Below are positions 24,509-37,665 of a stretch of 64,000 nucleotides of DNA, in pieces. Source of the stretch: Saururus chinensis (Eukaryota; Streptophyta; Magnoliopsida; Piperales; Saururaceae); the NCBI GenBank assembly GCA_035235625.1, contig CP141146.1:2288501-2352500 (forward strand). Reading direction: 5' to 3'. Within the stretch, counting starts at the first letter, position 1. Every line of letters starts with the position of its first letter. The translations under genes were made by a program, and so were the position numbers. Below the pieces are notes generated by a model, which was not told the origin of the DNA, ran no database searches, and saw nothing but the letters and a program-made list of their open reading frames with translations.

Positions 24509-24907
24509 CTTGTGTAAGCCACACACTACTGTGGTCATGTCCAAGTATAGTTTTTATTTTAATTGAAACATTATCATATTTCTAAAAAAATTGGCCTACT
24601 ATAGACAAATTCCAAGAAGATTAACAACAGATTTTTAAAACGAGAACCGAGAAGATATTTGGTCCCCTGTCCTCCCAAAACAACAACGCGAAAAAAAAAC
24701 CCAGCTAAATTTTCTTGTGTGACACTGACTTTGTCCTGGAGTGGAGGGGCCGTGATATATTGACCCAGTAACTATTCAAATGCAATGAATCCAAAAATTC
24801 CACGAAAACTCACAAAAGATGACCCACAAGTGCAATAATTGTAGTACTATTATGTATGCATCAGCAGTGGTCGCTCCGTGCCAGGAAGGAACATACTGTA
24901 TACGATC

Positions 24908-27900
24908 ATGGCCGCCAATGTACTCCATGCCGAAACAGGATTGTTTTATGATCGCACAAAGGAGCTGCAAGAGTTTGATGACACCAAAGCTGGTGTTAAG
25001 GGGTTAGTAGACGCAGGTATAGACCAGATTCCTGCCATCTTCGTCCATGCCCCTGAATTTCGACCAAAACCCTCTGATACTACTAAGCCTCTTCTCCAAG
25101 TACCAGTTATTGATTTGAAGGGAATTCATGAGCCCGGGAGGGAGGAGGAGATCGTTGCTCAAGTGTTGGATGCCTCGCAAGAATGGGGATTCTTTCAGAT
25201 CATAAATCATTGCGTGCCAGTTGATGTGTTAGATGAGGTGATTGAGGGAATTCGCCGGTTTAATGAACTACCCAAGGAGGAGAAGATGAAGTTATATACA
25301 CGCGATCATGCTCAGAAGGTGAAGTTCAGCACAAACTATGATCTTTTCGAGTCGGCTGCTGCAAACTGGAGAGATACGCTCTATATTTCTTCCGATGATG
25401 GGCCGTTCGATCGTCAAAAATTGCCTTACATATGCAGGTTAGTGCAAAGTTCCTTACAGCCCGCATATTCCTGCTCAGCAACTACTCCCTTTGGTCTCGA
25501 AAGGATTTTGATATTTTTACACTTTATTTTTTTATACTACACCACTAATGAACACACGGGAATCGGGAAATGTAAATTTCATGTAGCCAAATGGGACTTA
25601 CCTTCCTTATTAATTCTATAATATAGAAAAATAAGGTATAGGAATATAATTTTCTATCTTGAAATAATTAGTCTCCCACCTAAAAGTAGATAGCAATACA
25701 CATCTACCAAATCTTTTCCACAAAAACCTGGCCTCAAATTGAATTTTGGCTTGAGAGTCGCAATGTTATGCATTGGAGGTTACTTTTTTATGTCAAAAGT
25801 GTGTTCTCTAATGGTGGTGCTGAAAATAAAGCTTCTGGTTGAGTCTTCCAAGCTGGTCTAATCCAAACCAAATTTTAAAAGGTCACATCTTAAACGGGTT
25901 GAATCTTCTAATGGGAAATATTTTTAATACTCTGCTCTGACAATGAGCCAAACATAAGAAATGCATGGGAGCCCTTTATTTATGAGATTAATAGCGTAGA
26001 TGCTAACTCATATTAGCACAAGTGATAATGGTGCTAATGTGTGCCAACGTGAGGGTCATCGATCTCAAATATCAAGGGCTCATATGTGTTCCTTATGTTG
26101 GCTCATTATCAGAAAGGAGTATGAAAATTCTTCCCTTTTGATGGCTTACTCGCTTCTCATAGCTAGGATACAAGTTGGGATTCAAAACCCACATTTCCCC
26201 CATTTAATTTATGGGGTTGTGCGCTCAAAATCATGCTTCCCTAAAGTCCTGAGCACATGTGTGTTGACTTGTGCTAGCACATAAATGGGATCCAAATAAA
26301 TTATATTTCTTCTAACATAAGAATATGGACTTGATATAAATTTCATACTTTCTAGTAAATTCTACTCCTTGCATCCCATATTGATTGTCTAGATATGAAA
26401 AAAAAAACATATCTTATATTGGTTGTCCTACTTCATATTATCCTTCTTATATTAATTAGTCAATGGACAAAAAAAAGGTTAGCGGATGGAGTAAAAAGAT
26501 TAATAAATTGGCTTCTTTACATATCAAACTTTTTAAATGTGAACAATTAATAAGAGATAGAGAGTATATAAAAAAATTATACTTCTAATTAGAAGTACAA
26601 GTTCTTAATTAGTTTTCATCATTCCTCTTCTCTCAATTGATTGGTATTTGATTAAATAATTTTGTGTTACAGAGATATCATAATGGATTACTCCAATTAC
26701 ATAATGAAAATCGTAGAGACACTGTCGGAGCTACTATCTACTGCTCTCGGACTTCCTCGGCATTACCTCAAAGAAATCAATTGCTTTGATAGGCTTGCAA
26801 TGGCTGCCCACTACTCTCCCCCGTGCCCTCAGCCTGATCTAACCCTGGCGACCACCAGGCACACTGACCCTTCATTCTTGAGCATTGTTCTCCAAGACCA
26901 TATTGGCGGGCTCCAAGTCCTCCATCAAGATCAGTGGGTTGATGTCATGCCTATTCATGGAGCTCTAGTTGTCAACATCGGAGACCTTCTTCAAGTACGT
27001 ACATTTCGTATGGTATAATAACTTTCTCACTTTTTGTCCAATAAAACTTTACATCATGTTTTGATTAATCAGTGAAAAGTACATCCCTCTATTGTGAGGT
27101 GAGACTGACTCCTCCATGTTTAATCAAAACATGGCATAAAGTTTTGTTGGAAAGAAAGTATAGTAAGGTTATCAGCATCCTTTCTCTAGCACCCCATAGA
27201 AGATTGGAGTCATGTTGTCCAACGAAAGTGGGACTGAAAGTAGGGCCCTGAAAAGGGGCCCACAAAAATTGGTCAAGATGCAACATATAAGCCCTCCATC
27301 TTTTCATGTAAAGTTTTAGCCTCATGAATTCAAATGACTCACCCAAATTTGGCTACTTTGCATATTAAGATGGAAGGAGCCCACATGTTTGAAGGAGGAA
27401 AAATGCTAGGCCTAAGTTAAGTTTCCTTTTCGATAGCTTACACAAGTGTGACGGCATCAAATAGATCACAATAGTGTTTTGGAGTTGTATTGAGCTGGTG
27501 CAGCTATCGATGCTAGCGCATATAGCCCGGACACACAAACTATGATGTCATGTTCAACCAGTGAATTATAGCGAGTGTGTGGTTCAATTGTTTTGATCGA
27601 CAGCTGTTGAAGCTTCACCAGCGTAGGAGCTGGTTGCAACTCTGCCATTGTGATCTGGGGCACCACAAATCTATGGTTATGTAGATGAACCTACAAAAAC
27701 AGCTGGTTATGCAAAAGACATAAGTTTATCGGTTATGAAACTTAACTGTGAGTATAGCATGGCTCATAAATAAGATCAAATATTATGCAACTCCCTTTTG
27801 TGGACCACTTTCTATGTTACCTAGTCCCACCTCATAAGGTAGATAGTTAAGCAACTTATCTCCTATACGAGCAATCACAAGATATCCTTTTTATGTAAAT

Positions 27901-28262
27901 GTAACATGTCCGACGCATGTTTATGGGACCATATACTTGTGTCCATTGTACTCATTTGCATTTATGGATGGTTTTTACACCCTTGCTAGCATTGATTTCT
28001 CCTTAATTTGGTGCAGCTTATTACAAACAACAAGTTTAAGAGTGTTAACCACCGAGTATTGGCCAAAACTACCGGGCCAAGGATATCAATTGCATGCTTC
28101 ATTAACCCAGATCGCACCGAGCAAATGCTGTACGGACCTCTAAAGGAACTTCTATCAGATGAAAATCTGCCCAAATATCGAGAGGTTACAATCAGAGAAT
28201 TCATGGCACACTTCTTATCCAAAAGTCTTGATCATTGTTATCTAGATAAATTTATGCTTTGA
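24908..28262 (+). CDS. 2-oxoglutarate/Fe(II) dioxygenase (ACC oxidase homolog type), copy 2, intact
   Basis: Exons are 24908-25437, 26673-26994 and 28017-28262. They join in frame to 365 codons with a TGA stop. All introns are GT-AG (donors GTTAGT and GTACGT). The predicted protein is a soluble DOXC-type dioxygenase related to 1-aminocyclopropane-1-carboxylate oxidase homologs, not true ACC oxidase. It has the DIOX_N domain (about 60-165, including EWGFFQIINHCVP) and the catalytic core with H240-T-D242 and H296 for iron and R306-I-S308 for 2-oxoglutarate. Exon lengths equal those of copy 1 exactly (530, 322, 246), showing a tandem duplication with upstream and downstream flanks included. Copy 2 differs from copy 1 by a small number of residues and keeps CAG at codon 97. 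The start MAANVLHAETGLFYDR fits the family. Substrate unknown. Confidence 0.92.
26364..26493. mobile_element. Stowaway-like MITE in intron 1 of copy 2
   Basis: Duplicate of the element at 22128-22254, with ACTCCTTGCATCCCATATTG at left and GCGGATGGAGTA at right. Confidence 0.6.
27465..27775. mobile_element. ~310 bp insertion in intron 2 of copy 2 only
   Basis: Copy 1 reads AATAGATCACATATTATGCA across this point (near 23188-23210). Copy 2 has the same flanks separated by ~310 bp. The flanks AATAGATCAC and AATAAGATCA look like a decayed ~9-10 bp target duplication. No clear terminal repeats or poly-A tail are seen, so the class is unknown. Confidence 0.55.
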
Positions 28263-28618
28263 TGTGGGTATGTATTGGTTTTGACCAATAGCAAAACAAA
28301 ATATACATTTCATGGTGTGGGCGTTGTGATCTTGATGAAGTGTCTTTACTCCATAAAACCTTTCAGAATCCAATCCTCAGGTGATATTATTTGTTACTTT
28401 TCTCTTACATGCTTATTGTTAGGAGGTCCTGATTTCGTACATACCTACACGATCCATAGGAATTAATCTCCAGTTACCCGGTGCCTGATATGTGGATTGA
28501 CCATGTTTGAGTTGCTGAAGGGTATGGCGCAGTCGAAGCAATTTGGTGGTGGCCGGTATTGGAGGCTAAGCTTCAATTTTTCTTTCACTCATCCTCATAT
28601 AATATGCATGAAACGCAC

Positions 28619-28620
<2 letters not shown>

Positions 28621-28681
<61 letters not shown>
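28621..28681. repeat. (AT)n microsatellite after copy 2
   Basis: About 60 bp of AT dinucleotides, the counterpart of 24048-24112. Confidence 0.97.
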
Positions 28682-28686
<5 letters not shown>

Positions 28687-28689
28687 TAA

Positions 28690-31243
28690 TTTCAATTAAG
28701 AATAAATAATTAACATTAAATAATAACCTATTAACACCCAAGTTTGCATCTTTATACAATCTAAACAAGAGTTTGGGGGTAAATATATGTTTAGAAGCAA
28801 TATATACTTAAAAACACTAAAAACCTTTGGAGTTGGGCTGCAGTAAATTCTTTAAAGAAAATCCCAACAGGTCCTCCTCTTCTCTCGCCTCATAGCACGC
28901 ACATAACCCACACACACAGTAGTAAGGGAATTCTGCCCTATTCTTCCCTTTCCTTCTTAACTCTCTCTAATTATAAGGGTTCGAGAAGGCTTTCAAAGGT
29001 CTAGAGATGGAGGTTCAGCAATAATTAAAGGTGGGAGAGATGAAGACAGCTAGAGAGGCGGAGAGAGTTTGTAGAAAGAGTCTGTACACATGACCCTGGC
29101 CAAAGGACCCCTAGCTGAAAACTAGACTCACGAAGTGTGGCCCACATAAGGACATTAGTCAATTAATAATAGCATTTTAGATATAACTAAAGTAATCTCA
29201 AGTTGCTACAAGCACCAAACGTCATCCACTTAGGCAGAATTATTACAGTCATCTGAAAATACTAAAAATTTAAACGCCCTACTCTAGCATCTATCCTAGT
29301 CCCTCAGTTATTAGTATTTCATTCGCCAATGTTGTCGAAGTTCCCAATGCTTAGCATATGCAAACTCCAAAACATCCATGCGTACGAATGATTGTGATAA
29401 AAATTCCATACAAAATAAACAACCGCCCATGAGTTTATGCCCAGAAAGATTACTTTCACGCACAAATCCACAAACTTATGAGTAAAACCATGCATAATGA
29501 AAGGAGTATTGACAAATATAAATTTTGGAGGTATTTTATCTTCTAAACTGTATAAATGTAAACCATGACCAGATTTACTAATGTCTTCTACTTTTTTAAT
29601 ACACATTTTCAAAGGTGCCGAGATCCTAGAGCACTCGTATGCATTTAGCACTAGCCTTGAAGGTTATACATAGCATGCCTTCACACAGTCCCTTGAGTTC
29701 TGTATTATTTTTGTACAATTGAAACATTGTGACACTTCGGCACACATGAAAACTTTACAATTTTCATCTTGTTACCTCATCATGTAAAACCCCATTCCCA
29801 ACCCCATTATACATATGAATGGTTGAAAAATAGGCTAGTAACCAGCAATTCATAGATAAATACATTCACTCAAACCCAAATCAATTGTGCAAAATCAAAT
29901 TACCTAACTATGCACCACATCACATAAAACAAAATTTGACTCTACTCCTAATTCCAATTTAAATAAAAAATACAAAGAGACCTCATATTGCCACAAAATT
30001 TTAAAAGCATCAATATAAAGGAGTTCATGACACAATTAAATTTGTAAATCAAACTAACTGCAAAAAAGTAATTATTTTTGAATTTTGGAAATCATTGCAT
30101 AGTGTGGGATTTCTATGCAATTTGAATTCAAATATTACAACTCAATGAAGATCAACTCAAAATGATCTAGATTTTTCACACTGAATAGATAATTTATGGA
30201 ATAGAATTACAAAAATAGAACATGTTTGAGTGCATAATCATAGAAGTGTGAATTCTGACTAACATGATTTGTAAAAAATCTAATAAATATAAATATATTA
30301 AGATTATCACTACAACAATATAGTATAATCGCTACAACGATGTAGCATTATCGCTATGTAGGGCCAATACAACGATATATCGTTATTGTTATGTATCCCT
30401 ATCGTATATTTTTTTAAAATATTTTTTATAAATATAATAAATAATAAATTAATAATATGTCGATACGTATTTGCCATATCGATATAGTACATGCCAATAT
30501 AGCTGATACACATCAATTTTTATGTAGGGCGTATCACACCTTGTATTGTACTATATCGGTCTCAACCGATACGAGTACATACGGTTGATAGGCACTCATA
30601 TCGGTTGGCACGGACTTCCATGAGCCCATTAAGCCATAAAAAGAATGTTTAAGAAGGAGAATAAGGCCTCTTCTACTTCTACAATTAATTTTTAAAATAA
30701 AAAAACTTTTTTAGTGTGATAGTAAACTCTTCTATATGGCTCAAAGCCAAATACATTGGACCGGGCATATTGTTGGTGGTGCACACTAACCATAAACAAT
30801 GCCTAAACCAAGGTTATATTTATAATTTTTTTATAAATTTAACTATTACAAAAAATTTACAAATTCCTTACCCAAACATGATTTTATTTTAAAACAATTC
30901 CAATCAAAGGGTATGTTTATCAATTTACCTAAAAATTCTAAAGATTTTGACCTTAAATACAATTCACTATCCAAACGTGATTTCATCTAAAAAATTCATA
31001 CCCAAACCAAATTCCGTTTCTATATTGAATCGAATGAATTAATTCCTAAAAATTTCAATTCACTAGCGAATTAATTCCGCACCCAAAGAGCCCCTTAGTC
31101 TAGGATCAAACCTGGGACACGCCAATGTGATATTTTTTTTAGTGGGAAACATTTGGGTTTTAAATCAAAGAAATTTTCTTAAACCACTCAAGAATCCTTC
31201 TAAGGTTGTTTAATCCTCCTTAATTAAACTTGTTGATCTATGT
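28690..31243. other. Gene-poor AT-rich stretch
   Basis: No gene was recognised. The minus open frame at 29319-29651 (110 codons) has no motif I know. Bases 30300-30620 hold diverged ATCGATATA/CGATATATCG and TATCGGTTGGCAC words related to the elements at 17782 and 18718. GCACCCAAAGAGCCCCTTA at ~31079-31097 resembles the right end of the Harbinger-like element at 16755, suggesting an eroded relative. Confidence 0.4.
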
Positions 31244-31452
31244 ATTACTCCCACCGTCTCATATTAATAACTTTATTTAGCAAAAGAGTTTGTTTCGTAT
31301 TAATAAATCTATTTTGTTTAAGTTAAGTGGTTGGGTACTTAAAAAAGAGTACAAAAGGATTATTTTCCATTTTCTTATATATAGATTTCACTGTTTAATA
31401 AAAACTATTCTTTTTCTAAATGTAGCTATTAATATTATACAAATGGAGTATA
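31244..31452. mobile_element. Stowaway-like MITE
   Basis: Left end TTACTCCCACCGTCTCATAT then TAATAACTTTATTT; right end GCTATTAATATTATACAAAT then GGAGTATA. The inverted ends match the CTCCNTCCGTCTCATATTAATA type with TA at the borders. About 209 bp, noncoding. Confidence 0.6.
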
Positions 31453-32224
31453 TTAAAAATCATGTCAATCATTTCATCTAAACATCAATTGGCATTTATC
31501 ATGTAAAAGATAATTTATAATTCGGTGGCATCTCCTATTTGCCTCTACAGGTGTTTGAACTAAGGACCTCCTCTTCGTACCAGGTTAATTAATAACTTTC
31601 TCCCATAAGCTCAAGTGGTAAGGGGAATCATAACTGTTTGTGTTTATAGTTCGTGCTTACGTTTTGCTCAAAAAAAGAAAAAAAGAGTTCATTCTTGCAT
31701 CTACTAACCCTTAACCAGATGTTATCGAACTCTTGCAGTTCTTTTGTTAAATTAGCCCGTTGGTTAAACACAAAATTAGCCTGGTGCTATACATGACAAT
31801 TTGTAGTGCGTTGCCTTCTTGGCACAGGGCTCACTACTGATGCGGACACTTTGTGGGCACGTTCATCAGTTGATAGTGAAATCTTTCAACCGCATTCGGT
31901 GGGCTTAAAAGTTTTGGGACTAAATGACCAGTTGATGCTGAGATGTTTGATATTTACCACTATCCCTTCGTAAAAGGGAAGATAATTAAAATGCATGAGC
32001 TTAACATGAGCCGCCTATTGCAAAGTTGTGTGTGACCTTTATAAAAAAAATAGGCATAGGAGCTATTAGTATTTGAAATCAACAGCGCAAACGTTAACAT
32101 ACGCAAATATATGCACCGACAATTTTTTAGATGGATGGCTCTTTCATTGGGCGCTCTATCAATAAGGAGCATAGAAAATGCTTCCAAAGGAATACAGGTT
32201 ATAAGATCTTACCTATCCCCCAAG
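31453..32224. other. Intergenic stretch without recognised features
   Basis: I see no supported gene, RNA or element here. Confidence 0.35.
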
Positions 32225-32520
32225 TTACAGGAGTGGTGCGATCTCAAGGCGCAGATTAATGGCCCTCTTAATAAAATCATTCTCATGTTCATTAGCAAAA
32301 CATATAACAATTTGAAGACAAGTGGGAGAAGTAGATGGATAAACTAACAAAGTAGTTTCATCTGACTGATGTATTCGGTGCACAATGTAGCACTGAATGC
32401 CAGTTCTTTTCAGATAACCTACCAAAGGGCGACTATACGAAGAGCAAATAAATAGTTTATCAGTGTGACCCTCTGAATTCAATCCTGACAAGGGAAGTCG
32501 TTTTGATTCCCCAAGAGCAT
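32225..32520 (-). other. Candidate exon of unknown identity downstream of DAHP synthase
   Basis: On the minus strand a strong polypyrimidine acceptor (CTCCTTTTTTCAG) precedes an open frame of about 98 codons ending at 32225 (contains DKLFICSSYSRPLVGYLKRT and LLVYPSTSPTCLQIVICFAN). The composition looks protein-like, but I do not recognise the family. It starts only 162 bp after the DAHP synthase stop on the same strand. It could be an alternative last exon, a fragment of another gene, or chance. No upstream partner exon was found. Confidence 0.3.
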
Positions 32521-32681
32521 CTGAAAAAAGGAGCAAGATTGATAACATCTATCATGATCTAAATAATTCCCCACAACGCTTTTACAAAAAAAAAAAAAAA
32601 AGAACGAAAATCCCCTAGATGCCAACCCAGATTACACTGGAAAGAATAACACTAGAAGCCAGGTAACCATTGAACGAAGGG

Positions 32682-35302
<2,621 letters not shown>

Positions 35303-36096
35303 TGCCGTAGATAACAGAGCTCGTAGATGAACGGAGGGGTGAATGCAATTGGGTTGGGCCTAGAAGCAAAAAGGGGAAAATATCCGGAAAATTGAACTTC
35401 CCGAAATTACCAAAGTACCCTTAAACTTTCTAAATGAAGTTGTGAGGTAGGGGTAAACCTGTAAAGTGCTAAACTAGATAGGGACTTTGCATGCCTCCGT
35501 GGCTGCGCAGGCAGAAATGCAATGGGCGCTGACAATTAATCCTCATCACCTATTATGAGTAGGACACATATAACATTCTGTGGGCCCTTACTTAAAATTA
35601 TTTTTATATTTACCTAATATGGAAGGCTATACCTGTATCGAGGTATGATTATAGATATGATATATATCGATAATATGTTTGGTACACCTCAAAATGGGAA
35701 CCTTTAATATATAAAATTAAGATATTATCGTAACACTTCTCTAATTCTCTTTAAGGCATAATAATAAAAAAATTTATAAGTGAACATTAATACTACGTGT
35801 TGGTTAGGTAGGGAATTGAGTATATAATTCATAGATGAATAAACTTTAATATGATTCTTAGATGGGTTAATTTTTTATGTAGTACATTAGGTTAAATTAA
35901 AATCATACAAATTATTCTCTCTTTATCTCATATTAAGTATTTTAAAATTAGTTCATTTTAGAACTAAATAAAATACTTAATATGAGTTAAAAAAATATTA
36001 TAAAAAAAACTTCAAGTTAGATGTACAAGTATATGTATAATTGTGAAGCACTATATTTATAATATATATATACGAGGAATGATACAGTCCGCCGCG
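35303..36096. other. Upstream region of DAHP synthase and element remains
   Basis: The first ~150 bases are likely the 5' leader and promoter of the DAHP synthase gene. From ~35618 (TATGGAAGGCTATACCTGTA) the sequence resembles the ends of the TATCGGCCGATA-type elements. A possible partner end is AGCCTTCTA near 43765-43772, beyond the Mutator-like element. Confidence 0.4.
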
Positions 36097-36950
36097 CATT
36101 TGATCAACCGTTTCCGCCATCCAATTCTTAGCCTTTCATCAATCATCACACTGACATAAGTGAAGTGCCAATTAAATATATTTCATTTGTTATCTCTAGT
36201 TTACCCCTCACACAATCTGCTCCCTCAACTCCCCCCGATGTCAGAAGCGGCCCAGCTCCTTGCCACTCCATCGCCCCGCCAAGCTCCACTCCGCCCCGAC
36301 CTTACCCCTTCCCTCCTCCGCTCCTCTCAAATCCGATCCAGCACCAAAAGCAGCCGAGCACCTCCCTAACCATCAAAGTCCAGCCGACGGGAGCCGTCAC
36401 CAACTTCACACAAAGCTCCGTCTTGACTGCCTCTCTCTTATCCCTCTCCTCCTGATCTCCTCGCTACAAAGCTCTACCCTGACTCACAGAACCCCCAACC
36501 TCCTGATCTCCTCGATACGAAGCTCCACCCCAACCGTACCCCCTTCCCTCAACCTCCCCCCATCCAGTTCCAGATGGTCAAAGGTCCTCCCAGCTCATCA
36601 CTGGTCCACCACCCCGAGCGCTTGGGGTCACCCAGTTTCTTGGTGTGTTTTTTTCTATCTCCTTATAAAGAAGAGATTTTTCTTATAGATTTGGGATTTA
36701 GATATTGGTAGCTTTTTTTGGAATATGTTTAATCTAAAAGAAAAAACAAATCAATCCTCCCAGTTATGCTCCGACCACCAGAGACAGCACAACCGAAGGA
36801 AGAAAACTGCTAATCTGGGGTGGAAAAGCTACAAGAACATAGCAAGAACCACGTAAAGGAATAACTTGGACAGAGGATGAACACAGGTATTTCATCATTT
36901 TTCAAGCACCTACTTTTATAACGAGAGTGGTCGTGTTGTTGATGTGGATT
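36097..36950. repeat. Left inverted arm of the Mutator-like element
   Basis: It matches 42515-43348 in reverse complement. Past ~36950 the left arm has ~640 bp absent from the right arm. Similarity then resumes at 37590-37655 (right: 42440-42500). A short frame at ~36868-36920 reads QEPRKGITWTEDEHRYF, resembling the MYB-related motif KKGVPWTEEEHRLF. Confidence 0.8.
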
Positions 36951-37665
36951 GGTTACTGTTAGTTAGATTATTTTACTGACAAGTGAATGTACATACTTGT
37001 AATAATATATGTTAATGTTCTTAGAAGCATGCAGTGCTCATTCAGATGGCATACATGAATATAAGCAGTGCTCTTAGTCTAGGTACTAATATTTTAGAAA
37101 CACAATGGATTTTCCTTGGACATTTGGCGAGAGAATTTCAGTCCATCACTTTAGGTGTAAGATAGTATCATTGCTTAGGTATTCTTCTCTTTAGAAAATT
37201 TGAATCTGGATCCTCTTTCTTGTTGTGTGCTTCCATTTATTATTTGTGATGACAAAGGTTTGTCTTTAGGTCCAGAGGTTGGTGTGGGCATCGGCTTGTG
37301 TTTCTTTATGCAAGTTGCTGGATCTCTGAAAGCCCTCCACTTCAGTTTTTACTTTTATAGTTACTCAATTCTTTCATAATTTGGTGTTGGACCCTTGCCC
37401 CAGCTAACTAGTTTTTTGCTTTAATTTTCCAACTGCATTTCATATGTTTAAAAAATATGTTAGAGAAAGTGAACTCATGGTTGTGACTAGTCTTTGTTTA
37501 TTCAAATATTTAAGAAATAATTTGCCAACTAATTCTTCTTTTATTAATGGTGATATTGGTTGCATCTTTAGATATGTTTAGGGAGTTGTGGAAACAATTT
37601 TAGATGCGATGCAACCTAATGATGGAATTTTTGGAGGTAACTAAAAGTATATTTTTCAGGGTGAC

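Noticed and set aside
29319..29651. 110-codon minus frame as a gene
   Set aside because: I could not match it to any family, and it lacks splice partners or conserved neighbours; left as unresolved.
36160..36688. Pro/Ser-rich frames in the Mutator arm as a gene
   Set aside because: The two arms preserve sequence, not a common reading frame; composition is low-complexity and no domain is seen.
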